This document shows positions 21,560-32,273 of a stretch of DNA of 64,000 nucleotides, in pieces. The notes beneath the pieces are model-generated. The model was not told the DNA's origin, did not search any database, and saw nothing but the letters and a program-made list of their open reading frames with translations. Both the position numbers and the translations under genes were made by a program. Where the stretch lies: NCBI RefSeq assembly GCF_032854445.1, contig NC_088301.1, positions 2,110,001-2,174,000 on the forward strand, in the 5' to 3' direction. Positions within the stretch are counted from its first letter, which is position 1; every line of letters starts with the position of its first letter. Source of the stretch: Liolophura sinensis. Taxonomy: Eukaryota; Mollusca; Polyplacophora; Chitonida; Chitonidae.

Positions 21560-21985
21560 ACATATCCAAAATTTGAAGTGTCTGTGTTGTTCTTCACATG
21601 GCTATTACAGTTGGTTGCCACAGAAGCCAGAGATTAAAGCCAAATGACATCAATTTATACAGGGTTCACCCTCAGATGATCATGCATCCAAATCTGAAGT
21701 TCCTGTCTGAAACAGTTTGGCTTTTATTCAGAGCATGTCATTGAAACGGATACTATCTTTGGTTGCCATAGAAACCAGACATTTAATCGAAATGAACCCA
21801 ATTTAAATAAGAAAGCCTTAAGTGAACAGGTTTATCCTCAACAGATTCAAAATTTGAAGTCCCTATCTCTTTATAAGAAAGAATCTTTAGCTTCTATGGT
21901 GAGGAAGTCCTTCACACGGCCACTATAGAGTTAGTTGCCATGGAAACCAAAAAATTAATCAAAAATACCCCATTCTATAAGAACA
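21560..21985 (+). repeat. Degenerate tandem repeat, three units of about 150-175 bases
   Basis: Each unit has a CAAAATTTGAAGT-like block (21,568; 21,690; 21,846) followed by a GGTTGCCATAGAAACCAGA-like block (about 21,608; 21,757; 21,930). The units are strongly diverged, which suggests an old tandem array. The partner repeat at 22,072 follows directly. Confidence 0.55.
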
Positions 21986-22071
21986 GACAACACTAGGCCA
22001 GTTTCTATTTGCATCTGTAAAGTTTTAACACCAGAGTCAGTTAAAATGCCCACTCTGAGAATATCGCAAGA

Positions 22072-22149
22072 ACCACCATGTTGTCAGATGAGCACAGCCA
22101 ATTCAGAATTTTAAGTACCTAATCATACGCGACTTATTTGCACAATACG
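22072..22149 (+). repeat. Direct repeat copy 2 (partner at 20,201)
   Basis: See the copy at 20,201-20,274. Shared blocks are CATGTTGTCAGATGAGC and the GACTTATTTG end. The spacing of the two copies around the AT-rich region suggests a larger repeated unit. Confidence 0.6.
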
Positions 22150-22259
22150 TATAATCCGAGATCATGAACAGCGGCCTTGAAAAGGAGAGCTCTTTCGCGT
22201 CGAAGGTAAATTCAGCATCATCCAAGCCCTAGCAGTAGGACCAGAATTTGACAACTAAC

Positions 22260-23123
22260 TGAAGTAGTCTGGGTTGAACAAGTGTTTCACGCAGGTTAAG
22301 CAGTTTAACAGAAGTGGTACTAGGTTTGTCGTTTCCAATGGGCCAAGTCAATGAAGTTTGAGTAGCAACAGATACTACTCGCTTGGCCGCATTGGCAAAC
22401 GAACTATACAGTATTAGAGGATGATACTAATCTGCGGGCTTCCTGATAAGATATGTTGTTTTTAATTTTTAGGTTGATTGTCTGCTTTTCTTTTATGAAC
22501 AGTGGGCAGTCTCTAGAGGAGGTCATGTGATCTACACCGCAATTGCAGCACTTAACTGTGCTGCTGCAGTCGAAGCCATCATGACCTTCGCTGCTGCACC
22601 GGAAACAAATCATTTTATTTTTACATTGGCCCTTGTCATGACCAAATTTTTGGCAAGTGAAGCAACGTGCAGGGTTAGGGATATACAAAGCAACATTAAC
22701 CCTATACGGGCCAATGCAGATGTATGACAGAAAGGAGGTTGTATTGAATGTCAAAAGATGTGTATTAAACTTAATGATATTGCCAAATTTCTTCATAGTG
22801 AAGCGTTTCACTCTGGCAACACAGATTTCCTCTTCGGTTAAGTCAATAATATCAGCATCCTTATCACGAATTATTCCCTGACAGCTGTTCAGGCAATTGT
22901 GAGGGGATGTGAAAACAGGTATATCGGAAATTTTATTTAATGACAGTAGATTTTTAGATTGTTGCCTCCGGAAACATTCAATGAGAATGTCTCCGGATCT
23001 CAGCTTTTTAATGTTTACAACGGTTTTACCTGCGCCATGGAAAACTCTTTTTAAAAGGAACGGATGAATTTTGGAGGCCGGCTTTTGTTTACTCTTTGTT
23101 AAGAGAACAATGGAAGCCGGTTA
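22260..23123 (-). mobile_element. I/Nimb-like LINE, ORF1 fragment
   Basis: A minus-strand frame is open for 239 codons from 23,120 to a stop at 22,404, bounded upstream by a TAA at 23,121-23,123. It encodes an N-terminal RNA-binding-like domain (INIKKLRSGDILIE-like), then a row of zinc knuckles: CFTCQKFGHDKGQC, CFRCSSEGHDGFDC and CCNCGVDHMTSSRDC. This is the nucleic-acid-binding protein of the LINE family that recurs through the rest of the window. Matching sequence continues in another frame to about 22,260. Confidence 0.8.
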
Positions 23124-23139
23124 GCTGTCCTTGATCGTG

Positions 23140-23262
23140 GGTTTAACTCGGGCACTGCCCGGCGTCCTTCTCTCCATAATGCTGGCCGCCGTCGTATAAG
23201 TGAAATATTCTTGAGTACGGCGTAAAACACCAATCAAATAAATAAGTTAATAAATAAATCAA
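23140..23262 (+). mobile_element. SINE family A, 5'-truncated
   Basis: The body ends ATGCTGGCCGCCGTCGTATA, TTGAGTACGGCGTAAAACAC with an AAATAAATAAG tail. It abuts the 5' end of the LINE ORF1 fragment. Confidence 0.85.
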
Positions 23263-23734
23263 AGGCGTACAGCTTTCAATTAAAAATTTGGTATACAGGC
23301 TCATGTGAATGAAGTAATTGAAATTTAAACCAGCGATGAGTTGATCTCATTTCTGGTTTCTACCGCAACATCCAAAGCTGTTAAAACCGATGGGATAGTT
23401 TGTTTCAGACTCACTCTTTTCTCCAGGTCTGAACAAGAAAAACATGTACGGTAGTTAAAATCTAAATGATTACATTTAGGTGTATTATTTTAATCAGTGA
23501 TGTATGGAAGACTAATGCTGGGTGCACAGGAGTGGAAAAAACACTAAAATTGAGCAAACATTGGACAAGTGAAGACAGGCAGCGTCGTCGGTTGTTTTTT
23601 CGAAGAGGGGAAAACTCTTTGTTGTGAAGAAGCGTTACAAAAAGTACAAGTCCGACCACATGGTTAGATTGACAAAGAGTGTGGATGATGTCCATAGAAA
23701 CAGAATCAACTTGAAGGGGTTTGAGAGACCCCTT

Positions 23735-23995
23735 TAGGTTTTGGTATGTTCCCGTCTTCATGGAAATTAGCAAATGTAACACCCATACCCAAATCTGGAA
23801 ACAACTCCGAAGTAACAAACTATTGACCTATTTCTCTTTTAAGCTGTTTTAGGAAAGTTTTTGAGCATCTAGTACTTCGGCAAGTTTTTGACTACCTTTA
23901 CTCAAGCATTACTCCTTATCAGAATGGCTTTATACCCTCGAAATCAACAGTTACACAGCTTTTTGACCTGTTTTGTGATATTGCCCAAGGGACAC
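23735..23995 (+). pseudogene. Reverse transcriptase fragment of a second non-LTR family
   Basis: The plus strand encodes MFPSSWKLANVTPIPKSG, ISLLSCFRKVFEHLVL and ITPYQNGFIPSKSTVTQLF, the conserved N-terminal blocks of a CR1/Jockey-type reverse transcriptase. It is unlike the other LINE here, whose equivalent is VCKTMERMINDRL. One stop codon interrupts it and the catalytic part is absent. Confidence 0.7.
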
Positions 23996-24058
23996 TCAAT
24001 GCGGGCTATCACGTGATGCCAATAATTCCCGATTTTTACAGCAGGACTGGGGATTGAT

Positions 24059-24249
24059 GAAGCGATCTTACACTTCATTCAAAGTTTTAATCATTAATAT
24101 TGGTAAGTTCTTTTCCATTATTTTAGGTGAAATTTGTTGTACCGTAACTTACACAGAATTTATGTTGTCAAGCAATATTTTGATGTTGTCACGTCAGAAG
24201 TAAACTTTTAAAGTTATTTGAATTTTTGATTTAAGTTTAAGATCGCTTC
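24059..24249. mobile_element. MITE-like element with 17-base terminal inverted repeats
   Basis: The left end GAAGCGATCTTACACTT (24,059-24,075) matches the reverse complement of the right end (24,233-24,249) with one mismatch. The 191-base interior is AT-rich and non-coding. No clear target-site duplication flanks it, so the superfamily is not assigned. Confidence 0.5.
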
Positions 24250-24542
24250 GTGACCCCGGGGCCTAGACACCTACTTCCATCGCGGGGTGTACGCTGTGCA
24301 CTGGCAGTTGCTTTTTAACATTAACATTTATAAATTAATGTTTTGCTCACAGTCTGTACTCAATTTGTACGTACGACCAGAAGTATAGAAATAATAATAC
24401 GTACGACCTAGAAGTATGCAACTTCCCTTTATCACATAACTGCAGTGTTCTGTAGTGACATGAAGTCAGGACATATTTTTCGTATGTAACTAGTTACATA
24501 TCACTTTTAGTACATATCATTGGCTGCAAGCGAGGCAACAAT

Positions 24543-24625
24543 ATTGAATGAATGATTAGTACTTAACGCCACATCGGCAATATTGCAGCCATTTCGTGGC
24601 AAAAAAATGTTGACAACACGAAGTG
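24543..24625 (-). repeat. LINE 3'-end fragment
   Basis: The segment has AATGAATGATTAGTACTTAA, CGCCACATCGGCAATATT and TCGTGGC, the conserved 3' end of the I/Nimb-like LINE (TTCA-type tail) in the minus orientation. Confidence 0.6.
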
Positions 24626-24678
24626 GCGAATAGCTTTCGATATGATAATGAAATTATCCAAAACAAGAATGGTAGCAT

Positions 24679-25017
24679 ATGTTGATAGAAACGATATTAA
24701 TACGCGTGACGCAAACAGGTGACGAAATTAGTGGAACTTTTTTTTACCAGGGGGTTGTAGAAATGGCGATTGGTTTGCATCTTTGCTGTTTTCTCAGTAT
24801 TGATGGTAGAGAAAAGACAGAGATAACTAATATATACGAAGAACGGAGAGGAAAGTATTTCTCAGTCAGCATTGACGGCATGGACATTCAAGTTGACTTA
24901 GCTGCACACAGGCTCCAGGTCATACCAGTAACAACAAATGTGTCACACGCCGAAAGTTCACAGACGACAGCTTTGCCGCAAAGGACAGCTCAGGAACAGT
25001 GGCAGCGAAATAAATGA
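24679..25017 (+). CDS. Unrecognised 112-codon reading frame
   Basis: The frame starts at the ATG at 24,679 (MLIETILIRVTQTGDEISGT) and ends at a TGA at 25,015-25,017. It has a charged middle (REKTEITNIYEERRGKYFSV) and a Gln/Thr/Ala-rich end. No known domain, signal peptide or membrane segment is visible. It sits between a LINE 3' fragment and the LINE copy at 25.3-29.3 kb. It could be a small host exon, a transposon remnant or chance. Confidence 0.25.
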   Translation: MLIETILIRVTQTGDEISGTFFYQGVVEMAIGLHLCCFLSIDGREKTEITNIYEERRGKYFSVSIDGMDIQVDLAAHRLQVIPVTTNVSHAESSQTTALPQRTAQEQWQRNK

Positions 25018-26291
25018 ACCGTTTTTCACACCTGTTCGTCGCTTTGAACCCGTAGAAGATTCGGACATGCAGGATTTCGTAACAGGCCAGTCACACAAAC
25101 CACATTAAGCAAAACGCACTATAATTTAAAAATCCTCGGAAAATATTTCTTGCAGCCAATTGTCAGTGAAAATCGCCAAATTCTAAGATACGGCAATTAG
25201 AGTTAAAAAGGCTCCTGTCAACATTCTTCACAAGTGTTCGGAAATTTAATGGCCCACAATACGAACCCACAAGTCTTCATGGTATGTTGTCTAGTTTTGA
25301 ACGTGAGATGAAACGTCAAAACTATGGTTATGGTTTAGTATCGAGCTCCCATCTAAGATGAAATTGTGTGTTAGATGAGAATTCGAGACATTCCACAAGT
25401 ATAAGAATTGTAGCCAATGACCAGTGTGACTTGGTATCCAACAGAATATGATATTTTTACCTCTTTTAACTACTTTTCTGTGCAAGGCTATAATGTCAAG
25501 AATTAATGGATTTTAAAATTTGTTATTCTCAATTGCCAAAAGGCAAGACAGCGAGTCGCTGCATATCACTGCCCTCTGGGCATAACCAGAAGAAACATAT
25601 GGTCAGACCAAGAGCATAGATCTGGCGTCTGCAGAAAAGATAGAAGATGAAGGTGGTAGACGAAGAGAAGTGATCCGCTGTTCTAAGACCGCCGCAGCCG
25701 CAACTCTGTCCCCATTGGTATATATAAATTTGCAATCGGGATGAATTTTGCTGAATTATAAGAGGATTTGTATGTGATTTATTATGTTTTCGTAGATCAT
25801 ATATGAGTTTAGGTTGTGGAAGAAGCCAGGGATGAGACTCCGGAAAAAAACACTGGGGCTGTATCCTCTAGCTTGATGTTAACTTCCACAATATTGTCCC
25901 GTATACGAAGACCGAACGAAGGGATCTTGTTAGGACATTTATTAATTCATCTACATTTGATGGTTAACAAACACAGTCGTAGGCAGGGTTTGTTGAATGA
26001 GCGTTAAGCTTTGCAGCACATTAAAGGCTTAGTTTTATACGCCTGTGATGTAAAGAAGGCTATTTAGACTCCACGTATAAACTTTGTACTGGTGAGGTTC
26101 TAAAAGCATCAAGGCTGATCCTCAAACCTTGGTGATGAACAGGATCCAACATTTTAATATACGACTTCCTAGCGGATCCATATATGATGGACCCATAGTC
26201 CCATTTAAACCTGACCATAAAACGATATAAATTAATTAAAACTGATCGGTCAGCACCCCAATCGGTGCTAAACACAACCTTAATTATATCG

Positions 26292-26478
26292 AGAGCCTTT
26301 TGTGCGTTACCGGCTTTATTTCTTATTTGTATAATTTCTTACATACCTTTGTCTTCGGGAGTTAGTGTTAAATGTTGTTGTGGAAATGGACCTTGCGATT
26401 ATCGACTTGGAACGCCCTTTACGGGCTACAAATGGTATAGGAATGTCGGACTTGACGCTTATATTTGTACGTTTAGCT
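26292..26478 (+). repeat. Unclassified ~190-base repeat, copy 1 (nested in LINE)
   Basis: Comparison with the LINE copy near 50,590 shows that 26,292-26,478 is an insertion between two otherwise adjacent LINE positions. It contains GATTATCGACTTGGAACGCC and GTCGGACTTGACGCTTAT, which recur at 55,505-55,700 and 57,313-57,395, and weakly at about 62,870-62,945. Confidence 0.65.
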
Positions 26479-26612
26479 GTAAGCATTATGATATGAGGAA
26501 TAAAAGATAGCTTACTATCAAATATTGTACCAAAAGTTTTGTTTCTCCAACAATTTTAATATTTTCACCACAAAAATTTTAGCTTAGGATCAAGATGAAG
26601 TTTCCATTTATT

Positions 26613-27600
26613 TCAAAATTGCTTACCAACGGTTTTAGACGTTGAAAATCTAAAACCGTATTCAGTTGCCCATTTCTCGATTTCACTAAGACAAAGCTGT
26701 AAATGATGTTGGATATCATTCATATTCCGAGCTCGGTAGCATATAAGGAAATCATCGACGTATAAAGACCACTCTGTGCCACATGTTAATGTTTTTGCTA
26801 GGCTATTTATTTTTATGCTGAACAGAGTTGGTGATAGATTGCTGCCCTGGGGTACACCCATTTCCTGCTCATAAGAGTAAGAAAGAATGGACCCCACCCG
26901 TACCTTAAACTGACGATCGGATAAAAATCCTGATATAAATATTGGTAATCGACCCATATCGGCAAGGTCGTTTAAAATACCATATTTCCATGTGGTGTCG
27001 TAGGTCTTTTCAAGGTCAAAAAATATGGACACCACATGTTTGTTAATGATGAAGCCACCTCGAATAAAGGTTTCGAATCGAACAAGATGATCCATGGTAG
27101 ATCTACCTTGCCGAAAACCACATTGAATAACAGAAAGTAACTTGCTGGTTTCAAGAAAACCAAAGAAGTCTATCTAAAATCATCCGTTCCATAGTCTTAC
27201 AGACACAGGTGGTAAGAGCTATGGGACGGTAATTATTTGGATCTGTATGATCTGTGTGTTGGGAACCGGAATAACACACGCCTCCCTCCATGACGATGGG
27301 AAATTACCAGTTATTCTAATATCATTAAGCAAGTCCAAGAGAGTCTCAAGTGGCTCAGCTGGTAAATGGTTCAGAAGTTTATAACATACGTTTTCAGGAC
27401 CACAAGCAGGATCGTGGGCATTTCTTAATGCAGTTTTAAGTTCAATATTAAAAAGTATAATCTTCTAAATGTCTAGAAGAAAAGGGCAACTTCTGCTAGT
27501 TTATTAGCTATACCGGATGGAGAGGTATATATATTACCTCCATCTTTCAAATGCTGGACTTTTGCTTTATGATTTTTGCCGTTAAGCTCCTGAACCATAT
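26613..27600 (-). pseudogene. LINE reverse transcriptase
   Basis: The main frame (26,613-27,095) encodes VSIFFDLEKTYDTTWKYGIL (motif A; the usual Ala after Lys is Thr), MGVPQGSNLSPTLFSIKINSL (motif B; Ile replaced by Asn) and SLYVDDFLICY (catalytic YVDD, intact). Upstream pieces to 27,600 continue in other frames. The downstream KWATEYGFRFSTSKT block is thumb-like. Confidence 0.8.
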
Positions 27601-27728
27601 TCCACACCTTACGCATGGGTGTCTTCGGCGTAATGCCCGAGACAAAGTTCCGCCAACAAGATCGTGCCTTGGACTTGAGTAATCGACGAGCTTTAGCTCT
27701 AAAACTACGAACCTGGTTTAAATTATTA

Positions 27729-28343
27729 TCAGGACAATTTGGAATGTGTCGAGGTCTTAGGTATAGTTCTATCGGCAGCTCGTAAGACAAACTCATTAAA
27801 TTTTAATATAGGATCATCTGCTGCATTGAGAGTCTCTGGAGAGATATTAGCCTCACAAAGCATCTTACATGCAATAGAATCTGCTTTATCGAATTTCCAC
27901 CTAGCTACACGTTCTAAAGAATTAAAAGTTATATGTTCTAGTATTATAGGAAAATGGTCAATACCACAAACATCGTCATGTACCTTCCAAGAAAAATCAA
28001 GGAGAAGTGATGGATCCGTGATAGTGAGATCGATGGTAGAATGAGTGCCGTTACCCGGATGTAAATAGGTATTAGAACTATCATCGAAATAACACAGTTC
28101 CTCCTTAGATAAGAAGTCTTCTACTATCTTGTCCGTATCATTTATGTTTTTACTTCCCCTTAGGGTATTATGGGAATTAAAATCTCCCATTATTATAAAA
28201 GGTTTTGGCAACTGTTCTATTAAATTATGTAACTGGAAAGATGACAAAGAAATGTTCGGAGGAATATACACGGAACATAATGTGATTGTTTCACACAATG
28301 AAACACGAACGGCCACAGCCTGAAACTCTGTATCCAGAGCCAC
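27729..28343 (-). pseudogene. LINE endonuclease domain and linker
   Basis: The open frame contains ETITLCSVYIPP, FIIMGDFNSHNTLRGS (the catalytic GDFN block), STIDLTITDPSL and CGIDHFPIILEH (catalytic SDHxP-type block; the Ser-Asp is Ile-Asp). This domain nicks target DNA for target-primed reverse transcription. The N-terminal part (up to the QWNCRG start) is displaced. Confidence 0.8.
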
Positions 28344-29671
28344 AGGGCTGTGGATAATATTGTTATTGATTAAGATAGAAGAGCCGCCTGCAGCTGGCTC
28401 TTCTCCATTTGATTTTTAAGAGTTATTTTATCTTTGTCAGATGTCTTCAGGTGAGTTTCATGAAGACAAAGGGCAATAGGGTTTAATGATTTAACTAGTT
28501 GTGTTATTCAATAAAATTTACCATAATACCTCGACAATTCCACAGTATAATTTTGTCGTACATAGACATTACGGAGGGAGACGTATGGGAGGTTTCTCTT
28601 TATGTCTAGAATGGGGACGACCCTTTCGTGGAGATCGGCTGGAAGATCTCCCAAGTGCGAGTAATATATCCATCACATCCGCATCTGGCGCTGAAGGACC
28701 AAAGTCCCTCAACTATCCAAACTTATTGAAAGTTTGGACAGGATCCCTACTGGCCTTAGAGGGACGCTCCGTGTGGCCACTAGGTTTATTAGTGACTTTC
28801 TTTATTATTACTTTGAGATTTGTTTTTGGATTTGTTTTTGTCATTATTTTTAGGGGAATTGGGCTCAGGTGGTTTTCCAGGGTGTTCTATACTATTTACT
28901 GTTTTTATTTGCTGTGCTGAAGTAGTCTGGGTTGAGGAAGAATTAAACGAAGGTTGAAACGAAAGTTGCACAGAAACATAACTAGGTTTGTCGTTTCCAA
29001 TGGGTCAAGTCCAAGAGGTTTGAGTAGCAACAGCTGCTACTCGCTTGATCACATTGTCAAACGAAGTCGGTAGAGAAGTATTAGAAAGTGAGGCTAATTT
29101 CCGGGCCTCCTGATAGGATATATTGTTTTTAATTTTCAAGCTGATAATTTGTTTTTCCTTAACGAAAAACGGACAGTCCCTTGAGGAGACCATGTGATCT
29201 CCACTGCGGTTGCAACACTTAACTGTATTGCTGCAGTCGAAACAATCATGATCTTTACTGCCGCATCTGAATCAAGCTATAGGGAAGTTACATACTTCTA
29301 GGACTTATGGTACAACCTCCAGTCCTATGTCCTGGCAGCTGATTAAGTTGTGCTGGCGGATGCCCTACTCTAGCTGCACAGCTCCTTTTACGTCATTTAA
29401 CTTAAATGTAGACACTGAATCATTCAGAATGCGGCGTACCCCCACACTCAAAAGTGTGCGGGGGGGGGGGGGGGTCCGCAGCATATGTTCTGGCCCTCCA
29501 CTTTTCCATCCAACCGTACAAAAATCAACCACAGTGAATGTTCCTTGCTTTCTTCATTTTTTTTTAATCGGATGTTAAAACACTTCTTTTAATTTCCTCA
29601 AACAGATTAACGCACTGTAATTTTATTGGTCAGATGTTTTAGCCTCAGGGAAAAGCGTTCATGTCGTCATG

Positions 29672-30040
29672 ATACCCGAAATTTTGTAATTTGGACGATT
29701 GAGCAATGTAACTCAGCATTCAAACGGAGTGAAAACTCACGTCTATTAATGCCTCCGAAAGATTTCTTATCGTCCAGCACACAGCAAAACTTAGTGCAGT
29801 AATTCCTCTATTGCCTGGCATATTTTCAGCATGGCGATAATACTTACAAACGATGGAAGTGTTTTATTACGCCGTGCCTGCATGTTTTCTGTCACAAGGT
29901 ACGTAACAATATAAATATCGAGTTTAGGTTTTTATCATAATGTTTGACAGGAATTCTTTATTGCGATTTTGTGGATGCTCCAAGCTTCCCGTTCAGATGA
30001 TTTCCATTTTAGCTCACACATTTTCAATATTTTCAAGTAA
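29672..30040 (-). repeat. Interspersed repeat R, copy 1 (inverted partner at 34.0-34.7 kb)
   Basis: The reverse complement matches the sequence at 34,008-34,710 (minus the SINE inserted there) along its length, including AAATCATCTGAACGGG, ATCCACAAAATCGCA and TTTCGGAGGCATTAAT. It has no coding capacity that I can recognise. Confidence 0.65.
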
Positions 30041-30104
30041 AAGGCCCAGTACATCTGCTTTTACTTACTTTAATTGGTCGACAAGGTAATTAGAACATGT
30101 CGCT

Positions 30105-30575
30105 GGATGTCTGGATTGAATGAATAAATGATTATGGCTTACCGCCGCATTGGCAATATTTCAGCCATATCGTGGCGAGAACAAGTTGAAAATACTGGGT
30201 GGTTCAGATTTTCGATATGGTATTCAGTACATCAAAATCAAAGCAAAGATGTTTGGACATGTTTAAAATCAGATTAGTAAACACCAAAACAGTTAAAACT
30301 CGGAAAGCATCATATCTTCAAAATAGTTTATATAGAAAACTATAATATTTTATATATTTATAAAGATTTATAACAATGAAAATTTACAATTTATGATATA
30401 GATTATTTGCCAAGGCCCAACATTTCTCCTTGCTATTTTTAAGATGGTACAAGTCTGTAGTTACGTTTTGATATGGTAGTTTTTGATAGATGAGTAGCTT
30501 TGCACGGGTTATGCTCCGTTTAATAAACGTACTTATTGTCCAGTTTGCTAATATATATATATTACCATCAGTCAT
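30105..30575 (-). repeat. LINE 3'-end fragment with TTCA-type tail
   Basis: It begins at the tail side with TGAATGAATAAATGATTATG, then GCATTGGCAATATTTCAGCC and ATCGTGGCGAGAACAAG, and continues upstream into the 3' untranslated and last coding part of the I/Nimb-like LINE. The rest of the element is missing. Confidence 0.65.
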
Positions 30576-30599
30576 ACTATAACAGTGCTATCTGAATCC

Positions 30600-31690
30600 T
30601 GAATCAACTTAGGAACAGAGTGTTTACTTCGGAATATATCCTTAACTAATTCAAGCTATTCTTCTCACACGTAATGGCAGATATGTTGATAAAATGACAT
30701 TTTAGCCTTCTTTGGGTTGGGAGAGAGGTAAGCTACAGGGGCGAGAAGGATTGCATCACCAGTTTTCTTTGCAGCAAGAAAACGACAGAAGACAAAGTTT
30801 GTGTTTTGTAACATATTGTGTCGTGATGATCCTAACAACTAATTCTTGACTTCAGGTCTAAATTTCCAAAATTGTAAATTCCAAATGGTACACAGTAAAG
30901 GTCTTTCCATGACCCCAAACTGACAGGAAACTGCAAGACTTTTGATTCTTTCAGAGGGACTTTCACACTCTCATTTATCTGTCAGCGGGTGCCATGGATG
31001 TTTAACATCTTGCTCCTTAATGTCTTAACCGCAGGGTGACTTTAACTAAGGAACCTGGCTTTTGGCAGTCATTGGTTTGTTCTAAGGTCAATCTGCCTGG
31101 ATTGAGAAGATTTCTCTTCCCATCCGAAAATAACGTAAAGTGATTCATCCAACTCATAAACTTTGAGTGAAAACGACACAGTAACTTTTGCAGAAAAGGA
31201 CCTCTAAAACGGCAACAGATGTGGTGTACGATAACTGGTCGGGTAATCAAACGTAAACACTTGACACCCTATCTGTGAAATGTATTATGGTAAAATCACT
31301 TCATCTTGAACTTCTAGAACTAAGGCATTTTTCAAAGCTCAAGATTTACTTTCATGTCTGTTCCCATCTAAAATACTAGACATGAACACATACTAGCTGT
31401 GAATGCCCCATGCAACTTTACAAATGTCATCATGTGGCAGCTACTCTGTTGTACGGGTAAATATGATTTAATGTTTTCTTTTTTATGGCTTTATTCATAT
31501 AAAATTTAATGCAACACCCTATTTTAATTTATAATTGCTTTATCACAGTATGCTTTAATGTTTTAAGTGTTTTAAAGTCTGGAAGGAAGTCTGCTTTGAG
31601 GGTTAATTTTTTTTTACAGGTGTATATATAAACTACATGTATGTGAAAAACCCCGATGTTTCACCTGATATAAATCACAAAAACAAAAAT
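30600..31690. other. AT-rich DNA downstream of the GPCR gene, nothing recognised
   Basis: A 77-codon minus-strand frame at 31,017-31,250 has no recognisable feature. No other gene or repeat is visible. Confidence 0.3.
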
Positions 31691-31716
31691 CCAGCACAAA
31701 AACAAGTTACAATAAT

Positions 31717-31722
31717 TTTATT
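31717..31722 (-). terminator. Possible polyadenylation signal of the GPCR gene
   Basis: AATAAA on the minus strand lies about 435 bases downstream of the receptor stop codon at 32,156-32,158. Another AATAAA is near 31,490. The 3' untranslated region is therefore probably between 32,155 and roughly 31,700. Confidence 0.35.
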
Positions 31723-32155
31723 ACCACAAATGAACAGCAAGAGGGTGATTATTCGGGGAGGCAAACGTACAAACCGGTATGTTGTGTGACAGCTTCGATA
31801 TTGTTTGAAAGATCCTACATATTAATATTTACACACGGTCGCAACTGAAAGCGGGGGTACAATGAAAAATATAAAAGCTAGAATGAGGAGACCTGGATCA
31901 AATTATTGCCTGTGTTTTGGTGTTTCATAGGTTTGTGCACAGATACTTCTTTCCACAGAGTGATGGAAGCTACCTATCTTGTGTCGAAATGACATATTAC
32001 TCTCTCCTATTCACCTAACACGGGAATTTCACTAGATTAGATCAAGCCATCACAATACAATTTGGCAATCCTGTATCCTCTCTGTCGGATACAATACCGG
32101 TTGGCTCCTCACATTGAATTCACACATCTAGTCCTTGTGCTTCAAGATATTCGAC

Positions 32156-32273
32156 TTAAATGCACTCGCTTGCAGTCTTTTGGCTGTCCATTGTCTTAGT
32201 CGAGTTATCCGTTGGATTCCCATATGGCTTCTTTGAACACCTGAGCAAGTATTTCACGTAACTCTGAAATTGA
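32156..32273 (-). CDS. GPCR terminal exon: helix 8 and C-terminal tail
   Basis: An acceptor (ATGACTTTCAG) precedes the exon. Its first base completes a split Ser codon from the TM7 exon, and the frame gives QFQSYVKYLLRCSKKPYG and a further 20 residues to TAA at 32,156-32,158. This is the expected amphipathic helix 8 (FQSYVKYLL) ending in a Cys that could be palmitoylated, followed by a Ser/Thr-rich tail. The exon is too short to stand out as a reading frame; it is supported by phase, position 144 bases after the previous exon, and content. Confidence 0.85.

Larger units (their letters stand above)
25285..29275 (-). mobile_element. I/Nimb-like LINE copy, near full body (minus strand)
   Basis: Reading downward from 29,275: zinc-knuckle end of ORF1; a gap region with the ORF1 C-terminus (28.5-29.0 kb); an apurinic endonuclease domain (27.74-28.34 kb); a reverse transcriptase (26.6-27.6 kb); and an RNase H region ending with CWIPSHTGH near 25,440. 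The presence of RNase H places the family in the I/Nimb group of LINEs. Frames are interrupted at several places, and a 190-base foreign repeat is inserted at 26,292-26,478. Confidence 0.8.

Noticed and set aside
28501-28920. 139-codon plus-strand protein
   Set aside because: It is antisense to the LINE ORF1 C-terminal region and ORF2 start.
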